NCBI RefSeq assembly: GCF_031312595.1
Contig: NZ_CP133592.1
Span: 1,984,001-2,048,000, forward strand
Source: Methanolobus sediminis
GTDB taxonomy: Archaea; Halobacteriota; Methanosarcinia; Methanosarcinales; Methanosarcinaceae
Reading direction: 5' to 3'
DNA: 64,000 nucleotides
Part shown: positions 21,460-30,646 of the stretch, one piece after another
How positions within the stretch are numbered: position 1 is the stretch's first letter
Layout: each line of letters opens with the position of its first letter
The notes under the pieces: generated by a model
Told to the model about the DNA's origin: nothing
The model's database searches: none
Seen by the model: only the letters and a program-made list of their open reading frames with translations
Program-made: the position numbers and the translations under genes

Positions 21460-21696
21460 ATGGCTCCAATAATACCACTTGCTATGATGCCTGAAGGTAA
21501 AGATAGTAAGATCATTTCTATTAATGCAGGTAAATGTCTCATTAATCGTCTCAGGTCAATGGGCTTTATTGAGAATACTCTGCTCAAAGTCAAAAAAGGT
21601 GTCAATGGTTCTCTTATTGTGTCCATAAACGGTTGTGACTATGCGCTGGGCATGGGTATGGCCACAAAGATCATGGTGCAGGAATATTCTGCATAA
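21460..21696 (+). CDS. feoA: FeoA-domain protein
   Basis: A 78-residue protein with the SH3-like FeoA fold: the RLRSMGFIENTLLKVKKG core (GF of the family motif), a glycine-bearing NGSLIVSINGCDYALG strand pair and the final ATKIMV strand that in FeoA proteins follows the A-L-G motif. FeoA proteins assist the ferrous iron transporter FeoB; some FeoA domains act as separate regulators. No feoB follows; a terminator closes the unit, so it is monocistronic here. A metal-repressor operator upstream supports an iron role. GAGGT precedes the ATG. Confidence 0.88.
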   Translation: MAPIIPLAMMPEGKDSKIISINAGKCLINRLRSMGFIENTLLKVKKGVNGSLIVSINGCDYALGMGMATKIMVQEYSA

Positions 21697-21720
21697 TATT
21701 GTTTTTTTTAAAAGAAGAAA

Positions 21721-21752
21721 AATGAAGCTAGAAAGCTTCATTGGTTTTTGTT
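21721..21752 (+). terminator. feoA terminator hairpin
   Basis: AATGAAGCT-AGAA-AGCTTCATT, a perfect 9-bp stem, followed by GGTTTTTGTTT; 24 bases after the feoA stop. Confidence 0.6.
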
Positions 21753-21820
21753 TAATCGAATGTATCAGAGTTTACTCTTTCTTTTAATGAAAGATGAAAG
21801 CAAGAAATAAACTAAGGATT

Positions 21821-22600
21821 TTAAAAATCCTTCTTATTGCCGCTTGGTCCGCGCATATATTTTCCAAGTTCGGAATCAACAAGTTCTAAACCATTGAACA
21901 CAGGTCCATCCTTGCAGACTCTTAAGCCTTTCTTATCCATGCAGCAGGCACCACATACTCCTATTCCGCATTTGAAATACCTGTGAAGGCTGAACTCTGT
22001 TTTTTCAAGTGCATCTTCTTTTTCAAGCATACTGAAGATGCATTTCATCATCATTTCAGGACCACATGTGTAGATTCTGTCATAGGCAGAAATGTCTGCT
22101 TCTCCAAGCACGTCAGTTACAAAACCGCACCTGTGGGCAGAACCATCATCTGTTGTTATGTGAAGTTCGCCACAAGATGAGAATTTATCCACAAAAAGCA
22201 GTTCTTCAGAATTTCTGGCTCCAAGGATAGTAGTTATGCACACGCCTTCAGAAGCTGCATGATTTGCCAGAGCTACAATAGGTACAGTACCGACTCCGCC
22301 TGCAATGAGCAGTATTTTCTCATCTTTATCCGGAAGTGTGAAACCTTTTCCGAAAGGTCCTCTAATTCCAAGAGTATCTCCTTCACTGAGCTTGAATAGC
22401 TTCTCGGTTGCATCTCCTACCTTCTGCACAGTGATGGAGTTCTTGCTTGCTAATCCCATGGGAATTTCATCAACTCCATGTATCCATACCATTACAAATT
22501 GTCCAGGTACGGCTTCATCAAAGGATTTGTCAAAAACAAAAGTCCTTGTGGATGGAGTTTCCTTGATGATCTTAGTAATTTTGACGTTAATGGGGTACAT
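21821..22600 (-). CDS. pyrK: Dihydroorotate dehydrogenase B, electron transfer subunit PyrK
   Basis: A 259-residue flavoprotein. Residues 1-95 form the FAD-binding barrel, 100-200 the NAD-binding domain ([19 protein letters not shown]), and the C-terminus holds the [2Fe-2S] cysteines [10 protein letters not shown] plus a later Cys in GLRVCKDGP. It passes electrons from dihydroorotate oxidation in PyrD to NAD or another acceptor in pyrimidine synthesis. Its start overlaps the pyrD stop by one base, and the two form one enzyme. This pair ends the long heme/pyrimidine run on the minus strand. Confidence 0.93.
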   Translation of the reverse strand: MYPINVKITKIIKETPSTRTFVFDKSFDEAVPGQFVMVWIHGVDEIPMGLASKNSITVQKVGDATEKLFKLSEGDTLGIRGPFGKGFTLPDKDEKILLIAGGVGTVPIVALANHAASEGVCITTILGARNSEELLFVDKFSSCGELHITTDDGSAHRCGFVTDVLGEADISAYDRIYTCGPEMMMKCIFSMLEKEDALEKTEFSLHRYFKCGIGVCGACCMDKKGLRVCKDGPVFNGLELVDSELGKYMRGPSGNKKDF

Positions 22601-23502
22601 TATATCCTCTCATGTGCAAGTCCGATGATATCTGTTATATCCTTGTATCCTCTTTCAGCGACGAACGTCTCAATTCCGGTTGCAATTGAGCTGAAGATCT
22701 CAATTCCTTCATGAACTGCTGAACCTATCTGGACCGCATTTGCTCCTGCCATCATCATTTCAATGGCATCCTGCCAGGTGTAAATGCCTCCAACACCTAT
22801 GACTGGTATATCGAGGGCTGTGTAAAGGTCATAAACACATTTGATTGCAACTGGTTTCACAGCTTTTCCGGAAAGTCCGCCGAATCTATTTCCAAGAATG
22901 GGATATCCACTTTCAATGTCAATAGCCATTCCTTTTACAGTATTTATAGCAACAACTGCGTCAGCTCCTCCTCTTTGAGCTGCGTCTCCAATTGTCACTA
23001 TGTCTGTGACGTTAGGTGTTAGTTTCACCCATACTGGAATGTCTACTGCATCTTTTACTGCGGCTGTGATACTTTCAACTGCATCCGGGTTGCTTCCAAC
23101 AGATGCACCATATCCAAGTGCATGAGGGCAGCTTACATTCAGTTCAAAAGCATCAGGATTTGACTCAAGAAGGCCCTGAGCAACATCTACAAACTCTTCT
23201 TCAGTTCCACCGAATATGCTTGCAATAACCGGGGTGTCAGTTTCTTTCTTTGCAATCGCAAGCTCGTTCTTAAAATCAGGATATGATGGATTTGGTAATC
23301 CCATAGCATTCAAAAATCCATAACCAAGGTCTATCATACTGGGGTTCTTGTGCCCTTCCTTTGGTTCTGGTCCAATGGACTTTGTAACCACGGCACCAGC
23401 TCCTTCCTTTGCCACGCGGGCAAGGGATGCACCGGTGGTTCCCATTATGCCGGCTGCCAGTATGGTTGGATTTTCAAGTTCAATTCCGGTAATCTTAATC
23501 AT
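22600..23502 (-). CDS. pyrD: Dihydroorotate dehydrogenase B catalytic subunit PyrD
   Basis: A 300-residue FMN TIM-barrel enzyme that oxidises dihydroorotate to orotate. Visible motifs: [14 protein letters not shown] at the N-terminus, [10 protein letters not shown], the catalytic region ELNVSCPH with the active-site Cys, VWVKLTPN (FMN lysine), NTVKGMAID and [18 protein letters not shown] (phosphate site). The start is taken at the ATG at 23502, which gives the family N-terminus [13 protein letters not shown]; an upstream start at 23535 would add eleven unsupported residues. It overlaps the end of hemC by 8 bases and is coupled to pyrK. Confidence 0.93.
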   Translation of the reverse strand: MIKITGIELENPTILAAGIMGTTGASLARVAKEGAGAVVTKSIGPEPKEGHKNPSMIDLGYGFLNAMGLPNPSYPDFKNELAIAKKETDTPVIASIFGGTEEEFVDVAQGLLESNPDAFELNVSCPHALGYGASVGSNPDAVESITAAVKDAVDIPVWVKLTPNVTDIVTIGDAAQRGGADAVVAINTVKGMAIDIESGYPILGNRFGGLSGKAVKPVAIKCVYDLYTALDIPVIGVGGIYTWQDAIEMMMAGANAVQIGSAVHEGIEIFSSIATGIETFVAERGYKDITDIIGLAHERI

Positions 23503-24442
23503 ATTGTCCCTGCACCTCTGCGGCTGTTCCTGCACTCAACTGGCAGACTGCTCTTTGCACAAGTTCCTTGCCACCCATTTGTACAAGTTCTTTTGCTATC
23601 ATTCTGGCATGTTCCTGATAAGTTTCAGCCAGGATGACTTCTTCTATACGGACATGTTCAGAACCATCGAGTGCAAGCACTTCACAGCACACACTGATCT
23701 CATCTTCGTTGATAAATTGAGCAAAGGAACCTATTGGTGCAGTACATCCACCTTCTACATCGGTGATAACTATACGCTCTATCTCTGTCTCAATTCGGGT
23801 CTGCTGGTGGTCCAGGTTAGAAGTTACTTCTTCCGCCTCGCTTCCGGCAGGTGTGACAACAGCTATTGTTCCCTGGTTTGCGGAAGGACAGAAGAACTGT
23901 GGATCAAGACGTTCCACATCCATTTCCCAGCCCATTCTCTGAAGACCTGCTTCTGCAAGCAGAATTCCGTCGTAAAGTCCCTCTTCAAGTTTCCTTATTC
24001 TTGTGTTGATATTTCCTCTGAGATCCTGTACATGGAGATCGGGTCTGTATCTGAGAATCTGTGCTCTTCTGCGCATGGATGTAGTACCAAGGACTGCTCC
24101 TTCAGGAAGCTCATTTATCCTTGTTCCGTCAGTCGTAAGAAGTACATCATATGGTGAATCGCGCTTTAGCACCGCGGATGTAGCAAGCTCTTCAGGTCTG
24201 ATAGTCGGAAGGTCCTTCATGGAGTGAACTGATATATCTATCTCTCCATCGATCATCCTGTCATCCAGTTCCCTGACAAAGGCACCGACTCCTGCAACTT
24301 CGTGTAGTGGTCTGTCTGTGAAAGTGTCACCGGATGTTTTGATTATCTTCCGGGTTGTGCTGACACCCAGTTCTGCAAGCATGCCTTCAATGGTCTCTGT
24401 CTGTGCAAGAGCCAGGGCACTTCCACGGGTTCCTATTATCAT
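23495..24442 (-). CDS. hemC: Porphobilinogen deaminase (hydroxymethylbilane synthase)
   Basis: A 315-residue enzyme joining four porphobilinogens to hydroxymethylbilane. It begins IIGTRGSALALAQT, the family signature, contains SVHSMKDLPT, DVLLTTDGT, GTTSMRRRAQIL and DLRGNINTRIRKLEEG (arginine-rich substrate channel), and the dipyrromethane cofactor Cys sits in VEGGCTAPIGSFA. GGTGA precedes the ATG. It lies 13 bases after hemL in the heme run and overlaps pyrD. No hemD (uroporphyrinogen III synthase) follows here. Confidence 0.95.
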   Translation of the reverse strand: MIIGTRGSALALAQTETIEGMLAELGVSTTRKIIKTSGDTFTDRPLHEVAGVGAFVRELDDRMIDGEIDISVHSMKDLPTIRPEELATSAVLKRDSPYDVLLTTDGTRINELPEGAVLGTTSMRRRAQILRYRPDLHVQDLRGNINTRIRKLEEGLYDGILLAEAGLQRMGWEMDVERLDPQFFCPSANQGTIAVVTPAGSEAEEVTSNLDHQQTRIETEIERIVITDVEGGCTAPIGSFAQFINEDEISVCCEVLALDGSEHVRIEEVILAETYQEHARMIAKELVQMGGKELVQRAVCQLSAGTAAEVQGQYD

Positions 24443-24455
24443 ATGAATTCACCGT

Positions 24456-25721
24456 TCATTTAAGATTTGCTTCGTATGCGGAGAGTGTCTTTTCAATATC
24501 CTCTTCGCTGTGTGCAGTTGAAATGAAATTTGTCTCAAACTGTGATGGTGGCAGGAAAACACCACTGTCAAGCATCTTGAAGAAGAACTTCAGGTATCCT
24601 TCCTTGTCACACTTGAGAACATCCTGATAGTTCAGTGGTTTGTCTCCAAAGAATATCTTGAACATTGAAGCAATTCCAACTACGTTATAATCGAGATTAA
24701 GGTCTGCAACAATCTCGGACAACCTGCTTCTCATCATATCACCGGTTGCATTGAGGTTCTTGTGTACTTCTTCTTTTTCAAGTACATCAATTACTGTAAG
24801 TCCTGCTGCAACTGAAGCCGGGCTTCCGCTGAAGGTTCCTGCCTGGTATACGCTTCCGGAAGGTGCTATCATTTCTATAATCTCTTTCTTTCCTCCGAAA
24901 ACACCAATTGGCATTCCTCCGCCAACGATCTTACCAAGTGTTGTCATATCAGGTGTAACGCCGAAATATTCCTGTGCTCCACCCATCGCAAGCCTGAAAC
25001 CTGTGATAACTTCATCAAAGATGAGTACAACATCATTTTCCTCTGTGACCTTGCGTACATCTTTCAGGAAATCTCCTTCCGGAAGTACAGGACCGATGTT
25101 GCCCATGACTGGTTCCAGTATTACTGCTGCCATATCATCCTGGTTCTTTTCAATTACCTGTGTTAGAGCTTCAATATCATTGAATGGTACCTGAAGAGTG
25201 TTCTTTGTGAAATCTTCCGGGATTCCAAGTGAATCTGGTTTACCAAGTGTTGTTGCACCTGATCCGGCCTTAACAAGTACTGCATCGTGTGCACCGTGGA
25301 ATCCACCTTCTATCTTTACGAACTTGTTCTTGCCTGTGAATCCCCTTGCTGCACGAAGTGCGCTCATTGTTGCTTCAGTTCCTGTTGAAACAAACCTGAG
25401 CATGTCGATACTTGGATAAAGTGAAACGATCTTTTCAGCAAGGTTAACTTCCAGGTCTGTTGGTGTGCCGTAGAGCCATCCTTTTTCAAGCTGGTTGATT
25501 ATTGCCTGCTTGATTGTTGGGTTTGCATGTCCCAGAATGTTTGGTCCGTATGCAAGACAGTAGTCGATGTATTCATTTCCATCGATATCTTTTATTTTAG
25601 AACCGTTTGCTGATTCTGTGTAGAATGGGTATGGTTTGATAGCTCTTACCGGACTGCTGACTCCTCCTGGGAGGAGTGTCCTTGCTTTGTTGTATAGATC
25701 TCTGGACTTATCTAATGACAT
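24456..25721 (-). CDS. hemL: Glutamate-1-semialdehyde 2,1-aminomutase
   Basis: A 421-residue PLP enzyme that converts glutamate semialdehyde to 5-aminolevulinate, the second step of C5 tetrapyrrole synthesis. Motifs: [18 protein letters not shown] at the start, [18 protein letters not shown] (PLP phosphate), [29 protein letters not shown] (PLP Asp) and [15 protein letters not shown] with the Schiff-base lysine. It works with HemA, whose gene is upstream on the same strand, in a substrate-channelling pair. Length and motifs are standard. Confidence 0.96.
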   Translation of the reverse strand: MSLDKSRDLYNKARTLLPGGVSSPVRAIKPYPFYTESANGSKIKDIDGNEYIDYCLAYGPNILGHANPTIKQAIINQLEKGWLYGTPTDLEVNLAEKIVSLYPSIDMLRFVSTGTEATMSALRAARGFTGKNKFVKIEGGFHGAHDAVLVKAGSGATTLGKPDSLGIPEDFTKNTLQVPFNDIEALTQVIEKNQDDMAAVILEPVMGNIGPVLPEGDFLKDVRKVTEENDVVLIFDEVITGFRLAMGGAQEYFGVTPDMTTLGKIVGGGMPIGVFGGKKEIIEMIAPSGSVYQAGTFSGSPASVAAGLTVIDVLEKEEVHKNLNATGDMMRSRLSEIVADLNLDYNVVGIASMFKIFFGDKPLNYQDVLKCDKEGYLKFFFKMLDSGVFLPPSQFETNFISTAHSEEDIEKTLSAYEANLK

Positions 25722-25806
25722 AAAAACACCATATTTGTTATTGAGTAAAAGGATGTGATTTTTAAATTAAATACGCCTTAATTTCTTTGTTTTAACTCTT
25801 ATGAGC

Positions 25807-26445
25807 TCAGAATTTTGCCAGTAAAGCTTCAACACTATTTTTTGCTCTTCCTTCAATTGATTCATTGAATATCTCTTCTGCTTTATCTCTATAGCTTGAA
25901 TCTCCTGCTATAAGGTACGCTCTTCTCAAATAATCAATGGCAAGAAGTGGATTTTTCTCAAGTTCATTTGCCATTGAATCATAATATTTTGGCAATTCAA
26001 AAAATGTATTAAAGAATTTATCCATTTTATCTTCGAATTTTTGCCCATATTCGATATATTCGGTCCTGACAAAATCTGATGGCACTTTCGCTTCCTTTGT
26101 TTTAATTACTAATGTTTCTTTACCATAAGCCTGCATAAGGCCTATTTCATAGAATATGTTGGACAAAGTGAGAGGTGGCATGTTATTATCTATGATTGCA
26201 ATACCCAAGGGAACTGCTACTATTAGGTTCCATATTTTCATAAGGAAATCTTTGCCCGTAACCACACTTTCTGCATCAATATCCTCTATCTGATATTTCT
26301 CCAATACTTTCCTCAGTGAATCTCTAATAGTCAGTATTTCACCTGAAACTGGCTCACCAAGTTTAGTCATTATGAAACAGGTCCTTGGACGATAATTTAT
26401 ATGATTGGTGTGTACATCACCATCATTTGGCCTATAAAGAATCAT
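25807..26445 (-). CDS. Uncharacterised protein with NDT/TIR-like nucleotide-binding fold
   Basis: A 212-residue protein I do not recognise to family. Residues 20-135 resemble the Rossmann-like nucleoside deoxyribosyltransferase/TIR group: PRTCFIMTKLGEPVSGE as first strand and loop, PLGIAIIDNN as a middle strand, and SNIFYEIGLMQAYGKETLVI, where the YEIG-A-G-K pattern carries a possible catalytic Glu. The C-terminal 70 residues are helical. Its start overlaps the stop of a 47-residue protein by one base, so the two form a coupled pair inserted between hemB and hemL. Such folds often hydrolyse or bind nucleotides in stress or defence; that role is only an inference. Confidence 0.55.
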   Translation of the reverse strand: MILYRPNDGDVHTNHINYRPRTCFIMTKLGEPVSGEILTIRDSLRKVLEKYQIEDIDAESVVTGKDFLMKIWNLIVAVPLGIAIIDNNMPPLTLSNIFYEIGLMQAYGKETLVIKTKEAKVPSDFVRTEYIEYGQKFEDKMDKFFNTFFELPKYYDSMANELEKNPLLAIDYLRRAYLIAGDSSYRDKAEEIFNESIEGRAKNSVEALLAKF

Positions 26446-26588
26446 CAGTTCCTCTTTCTTGCAATTGGTATATTTTTGTAAGGACCTTCTGATTTCTTAT
26501 GGTCTAATATTTTCCCGGCAGCCCTGTCTATTTTTACATACCTTCCAGATTTTGGATTTTTAATCTGGACAATATCTTTCTTTACCAT
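26445..26588 (-). CDS. Small basic protein (47 aa) coupled to the NDT/TIR-like gene
   Basis: An unlisted small reading frame. It encodes MVKKDIVQIKNPKSGRYVK, then IDRAAGKILDHKKSEGPYKN and IPIARKRN. The protein is rich in Lys/Arg and has no membrane span. The KNPKSGRYVKID and HKKSEGPYKNIPIA segments look like a conserved small-protein family rather than random sequence, and the stop shares a base with the next start (TGATG), a normal archaeal coupling. No ribosome site is strong. Function is unknown; nucleic-acid or partner-protein binding would fit its charge. Confidence 0.65.
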   Translation of the reverse strand: MVKKDIVQIKNPKSGRYVKIDRAAGKILDHKKSEGPYKNIPIARKRN

Positions 26589-26667
26589 AGCAAACACGCT
26601 TTCTTTTTCTTTTTTGTATCTAGTAGTTTTGACTTTATATGAATGTCGATAATTAGAAAGCTCTTAA

Positions 26668-27642
26668 TCATTTTAACATCTCTGCCATTTCCTTGGCAAA
26701 ATAGGTAATTATCATATCAGCACCTGCACGCTTGATAGACATCAGTGACTCATACATCACCTTTTTCTCATCAAGCCAGCCATTTTGTGCTGCTGCCTTA
26801 AGCATTGAGTATTCGCCACTAACATTGTAGGCTGCCGTTGGAATTTCAAATTCGGTCTTGAGACGGTATAATATATCAAGATATGGAAGCGCCGGTTTGA
26901 CCATGATTATGTCAGCTCCTTCCTCTATATCAAGTGCTGCTTCCATGAGTGCCTCATCAGAATTTGCAGGATCCATCTGGTGTGTGGATCTGTCTCCAAA
27001 GCAGCATCCTGAACCTGCTGCATCCCTGAAGGGTCCGTAGAATGATGATGAATATTTTGCAGCATAGGACATAATTGGGATATTATAGTAATTATTTTCG
27101 TCAAGTGCGCTGCGAATCGCAGATATCATACCATCCATCATTCCTGATGGGGCCACCATGTCAGCACCGGCCTTTACGTGACTGACTGCCGTTTTTCCCA
27201 GTAGTGGAAGTGTGGGGTCATTCATTATTTCTTCAGTATCGAAATCGACCATTCCACAGTGGCCATGGCTGGTGTATTCGCACAGGCAGACATCGGTTAT
27301 TACAAGCATATCCTTGCCGAGCTCATTTTTGATCTCACGTATGGCGCGCTGCACAACATCATCATCTCCCCATGCAGAGCTTCCATGTTCATCTTTTTTT
27401 TCCGGGATGCCGAAAAGTAATATGGCAGGTATGCCAAGGTCGGCAGCTTCCTTTGCTTCATCGGCAATTCTCTCAACCGGCAGATTATAAATGCCAGGCA
27501 TTGATGCGACTTCCTGCGGAGCATCTATTGTCTCATTGGCAAAAACAGGGTATATCAGGTCATCTACGGACAATGAAGTCTCACGTACCAGGTCTCTAAT
27601 CTTGCCGCTTCTCAGCCTTCTCATTCTGTGCTCGGGGAACAT
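26668..27642 (-). CDS. hemB: Porphobilinogen synthase (delta-aminolevulinate dehydratase)
   Basis: A 324-residue TIM-barrel enzyme that condenses two 5-aminolevulinates. It begins [20 protein letters not shown], has the zinc cysteines in [14 protein letters not shown], the Schiff-base lysines in [18 protein letters not shown] and [14 protein letters not shown], and the C-terminal [14 protein letters not shown]. The three-Cys metal site indicates a zinc enzyme. Its start overlaps the 3' end of hemA by 22 bases. All residues of the family active site are present. Confidence 0.96.
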   Translation of the reverse strand: MFPEHRMRRLRSGKIRDLVRETSLSVDDLIYPVFANETIDAPQEVASMPGIYNLPVERIADEAKEAADLGIPAILLFGIPEKKDEHGSSAWGDDDVVQRAIREIKNELGKDMLVITDVCLCEYTSHGHCGMVDFDTEEIMNDPTLPLLGKTAVSHVKAGADMVAPSGMMDGMISAIRSALDENNYYNIPIMSYAAKYSSSFYGPFRDAAGSGCCFGDRSTHQMDPANSDEALMEAALDIEEGADIIMVKPALPYLDILYRLKTEFEIPTAAYNVSGEYSMLKAAAQNGWLDEKKVMYESLMSIKRAGADMIITYFAKEMAEMLK

Positions 27643-28913
27643 TTTACCAGCTCATTCTCTTCTTTAATGTTAGATCTATTAGCGATAAATACTCTGGCAA
27701 CAGACTCCAGCAGCTCGTCGTCACCAATTTCTGCTGCATACCTGATAATTTTGGTAGGCTCTGCCAGCATTTTATTGATAATTGAATGTGTCAGGTCTTC
27801 TATGATCTGTTTTTCAGTGTCACCAATCGTATGGTAAGCACCAAGTTTTGTGATGGCTTTATCTTTTTCATTCACACGGAGTTTGTATGACTGGGCATAC
27901 AGTTCAGATACGAGTGTGTCTGCTCTCTGTCTTTTGTATTGTTTGATCAGAAGATCGAATTCCTCATCGATAATGGACTGGGCTTTTTTAGCCTCTTCCA
28001 TTCTCAGTTCCAGATTTTTCTCATTTATGACTCTCAGGTTATCTATATTATAGAGAGTCACATGTGGGATATCATCGATTGAAGGGTCAATATCCCTGGG
28101 GTTTGCTATATCAATTAGAAGAAGTTCTTTTTCCCTGAAACTCATTGCCTTTTCGACCTGTTCATATTTCAGGACATAGTGGGGTGCACCGGTTGCACTA
28201 ATAACGACATCAGCTCTTCTGAGATTCTCATCGATCTGGTCAAAGTGTACTGCATGTCCTCCCATCTCATCAGCAAGGTTCTTTGCAGCTTCGTATGTAC
28301 GGTTGGCAATGTACATCAGTTCGATCTCCCTGTGGGAAAGTGCACGGGTGACAAGTGTCCCCATTTCTCCTGTACCAATAACAAGTACCATCTTGTTCTT
28401 GAGGTCGCCAACGGTGTCTTCTGCAAGGTCTACTGATGCTGATGCAATTGAAAGTGCACCACGGTTGATCTCGGTCTCGGTTCTGACACGTTTACCTACC
28501 TGAATGGCTTTACTGAATGCTGTATCAAGCATTTTGCCGGAGGTTCCGAGTTTCTTGGCAACAAGGTAGAGGTCTTTAATCTGACCGAGGATCTGGTCTT
28601 CACCGATTATCATAGATTCAAGACCACATGCAAGCCTGAGCAGGTGCATGATGGATTCTTCGTGCTCAAAAAAGTCTATTATATTAGAAGAAAGTCCCAT
28701 TTTCTTGGCAAACTGGAACAGGACAGTACTGCCTTTCGGTGAAACAACATATATTTCCACGCGGTTGCAGGTCTTGAGCACAACACACTCACAAACAAGA
28801 TCAAGAGAATGAAGGTCCTTGAGCATTTTTTCTATGTCCCCTTCCCATGCTTCCTCGATCTCCTCGACAGTTGCTTTGGAATGGGTTATCACCATACTGG
28901 TTATTTCAGTCAT
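27621..28913 (-). CDS. hemA: Glutamyl-tRNA reductase
   Basis: A 430-residue NADPH enzyme that reduces glutamyl-tRNA to glutamate semialdehyde, the first step of tetrapyrrole synthesis. The catalytic Cys lies in [12 protein letters not shown], the tRNA/substrate part includes [20 protein letters not shown], the NADPH domain begins [18 protein letters not shown], and the C-terminal dimerisation helices carry [20 protein letters not shown]. Downstream hemB overlaps by 22 bases; the precorrin-2 dehydrogenase gene lies 51 bases upstream. Usual length. Confidence 0.96.
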   Translation of the reverse strand: MTEITSMVITHSKATVEEIEEAWEGDIEKMLKDLHSLDLVCECVVLKTCNRVEIYVVSPKGSTVLFQFAKKMGLSSNIIDFFEHEESIMHLLRLACGLESMIIGEDQILGQIKDLYLVAKKLGTSGKMLDTAFSKAIQVGKRVRTETEINRGALSIASASVDLAEDTVGDLKNKMVLVIGTGEMGTLVTRALSHREIELMYIANRTYEAAKNLADEMGGHAVHFDQIDENLRRADVVISATGAPHYVLKYEQVEKAMSFREKELLLIDIANPRDIDPSIDDIPHVTLYNIDNLRVINEKNLELRMEEAKKAQSIIDEEFDLLIKQYKRQRADTLVSELYAQSYKLRVNEKDKAITKLGAYHTIGDTEKQIIEDLTHSIINKMLAEPTKIIRYAAEIGDDELLESVARVFIANRSNIKEENELVKCSPSTE

Positions 28914-28964
28914 GGTTACCTCGTGTTTTACAATAATTCAAATAGCGGTGTCTGTGGTACATGT

Positions 28965-29639
28965 TCATCTGACTTTCTCGCTTATTTTCTTCCTTACTAT
29001 ACCCTGTGCTGTATTAAACCCTTTTTCATATGATTCTTTAAGCCCTTCCCACACGTCCTCACTCTCAAGAATGTCCCACAAAATCTCTTTTCTGTCTTTC
29101 TGGTCGGGAACTTCGCCTTTTAGGTAAGTCCGCATTTCGTCCTGGATTTTGATCATGTCAGCAAATTCAGGTGTAATGATCTTCTCCACCTGCTGGCGTG
29201 TAAATCTTGAAAAGGCAGGGCTTGAGCCGGTGGTGGATATACTTATAGTAAGTCCTCCACGTTTTATCACAGCAGGCACAGTGACATCACCAATGGCATC
29301 TACTTCGTTTGTCAGTATCCCGAAGGGTTTAGACAGAATAACAATTCTTTCATTTATGCTTCTGTCGTTGGTGGCAGGAATTACAAGGAATGCATCTCTG
29401 ATGATATCGTTTATCTCTTCATCGGTGAGCTTTCCTGCATCTGCTTTGATTAGCTTGATGCCGTATTTTTCTTCAAGCTTAAAAAAAACATCATTAAAGC
29501 TACGACTGACTACCGTAACTTTTGCATACTCTGAGAACAGGTTAGCTTTTCTTTCCCCGACAGATCCACTTCCGAATATCACGACTTTCTTGTCGCTCAT
29601 ATCTATCAGCAGTGGCAGGAAGTGGTTCTTGTCTTTCAT
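28965..29639 (-). CDS. Precorrin-2 dehydrogenase (CysG N-terminal/Met8-type)
   Basis: A 224-residue protein that converts precorrin-2 to sirohydrochlorin with NAD and may help iron insertion. It opens FLPLLIDMSDKKVVIFGSGS followed by VGERKANLF, the NAD-binding loop of the CysG-N/Met8 family, and contains LVIPATNDRSINERIVILSK and VPAVIKRGGLTISISTTGSSPAFSR, the conserved GGLTISISTxGxSPA segment. In this cluster it supplies siroheme for the downstream Ahb heme route. It sits between the siroheme decarboxylase genes and hemA. Confidence 0.9.
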   Translation of the reverse strand: MKDKNHFLPLLIDMSDKKVVIFGSGSVGERKANLFSEYAKVTVVSRSFNDVFFKLEEKYGIKLIKADAGKLTDEEINDIIRDAFLVIPATNDRSINERIVILSKPFGILTNEVDAIGDVTVPAVIKRGGLTISISTTGSSPAFSRFTRQQVEKIITPEFADMIKIQDEMRTYLKGEVPDQKDRKEILWDILESEDVWEGLKESYEKGFNTAQGIVRKKISEKVR

Positions 29640-29701
29640 ATCTCCATCTCCGGAAATGATTGCCTTCTGCTTTTCCCGGTAAAATTAGTTAAAGATTGCG
29701 A

Positions 29702-30172
29702 TTACAACCTAACTCCAGTTTTCTTGAATTCCCTGTCACTGAAAAGAAGTTTATAATCTTTGATTCCAGTTGCCTCGGATATCCTTGCTGCAACTTCTTC
29801 GCAGTCTTCCTTTGTATAAGAGTGAACCATTGCAAACAGGTTATAATCCCATCCAGGGGCTCGTGGTCTTTCATAGCAGTGTGTCACTTCGGAGAATCCT
29901 GCCATTATCGTACCAACTTCCTCTGTCCTTTCATCAGGTACATTCCAGACGCACATTGCATTTGCAACGATTCCAATGTCTCTGTGTCCGACTGATGCAC
30001 CGAACCTGCGGATAACATTTTCTTCCTGCATCTTTTTGAGGCGGTCTATTATTTCCTGCTCACTGATTCCAAGCTCACTGGCAATATCTGTAAAAGGTGA
30101 TCTTTTAAGCGGGATGCCGTTCTGTGTCATTTTGATTATTTTCTCATCAATGTCATCCAGATTATTTGCCAT
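29702..30172 (-). CDS. ahbB: Siroheme decarboxylase subunit (AhbB-like)
   Basis: A 156-residue Lrp/AsnC-like protein: N-terminal winged helix (LGISEQEIIDRLKKMQEENV) and a C-terminal ferredoxin-like domain with FSEVTHCYERPRAPGWDYNL. With its paralogue next door it decarboxylates siroheme to 12,18-didecarboxysiroheme in the alternative heme pathway of archaea and sulfate reducers. The HCYERP and GWDYNLF motifs are those of AhbA/AhbB/NirDLGH proteins rather than true regulators. I assign the B type because the paralogue shows the NVWFT and LPTKKLFKI patterns of AhbA; subunit naming is less certain than family. Confidence 0.82.
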   Translation of the reverse strand: MANNLDDIDEKIIKMTQNGIPLKRSPFTDIASELGISEQEIIDRLKKMQEENVIRRFGASVGHRDIGIVANAMCVWNVPDERTEEVGTIMAGFSEVTHCYERPRAPGWDYNLFAMVHSYTKEDCEEVAARISEATGIKDYKLLFSDREFKKTGVRL

Positions 30173-30185
30173 ATTTTGTCACCTC

Positions 30186-30641
30186 TCATTTAATGTTGAA
30201 CTTGACTCCGATCTTGAACAGTTTTTTTGTTGGAAGGTCAACAAAATCCAGTCCGGTCTTTTCCTGCAGCTCTTCTAATATCGTATCTATCCTTTCTCTG
30301 TTAACTGCAGAAATGGTGAACCACACGTTGAATTTCTCTGGTCTGTGGTAGTTGTGTGACACTTCATGATATGCGTTGATGTATTCTGCCACCTCGTCAA
30401 CCTTTTCCTCAGGAACACTTACAGCTACAAGCGTGCTTGTACCCCCTACTCCTTTGCGGTTGATTATTGGTCCGATCTTCCTGACAGCACCTTCATTGTG
30501 CAGCCTGTCAAGCCTTTCAATTACTTCATCTTCACTAATACCCAGTTCTTCTCCTAGTTTTTTATAAGGCTCTGTTTCCAGGGGAAAATCAAACTGGATA
30601 GTATTGAGTATCTTTTTATCGGTATCATCAAGAAATATCAT
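30186..30641 (-). CDS. ahbA: Siroheme decarboxylase subunit (AhbA-like)
   Basis: A 151-residue Lrp-like protein with a winged helix (LGISEDEVIERLDRLHNEGA) and a domain carrying YHEVSHNYHRPEKFNVWFTI and VDLPTKKLFKIGVKF. The HNY-RP and NVWFT patterns are family hallmarks; His residues here are implicated in siroheme decarboxylation in characterised members. It is the partner of the adjacent AhbB-like subunit, 13 bases apart, and follows ahbD by 5 bases, so all three are expected to be co-expressed. Confidence 0.82.
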   Translation of the reverse strand: MIFLDDTDKKILNTIQFDFPLETEPYKKLGEELGISEDEVIERLDRLHNEGAVRKIGPIINRKGVGGTSTLVAVSVPEEKVDEVAEYINAYHEVSHNYHRPEKFNVWFTISAVNRERIDTILEELQEKTGLDFVDLPTKKLFKIGVKFNIK

Positions 30642-30646
30642 TCAAA

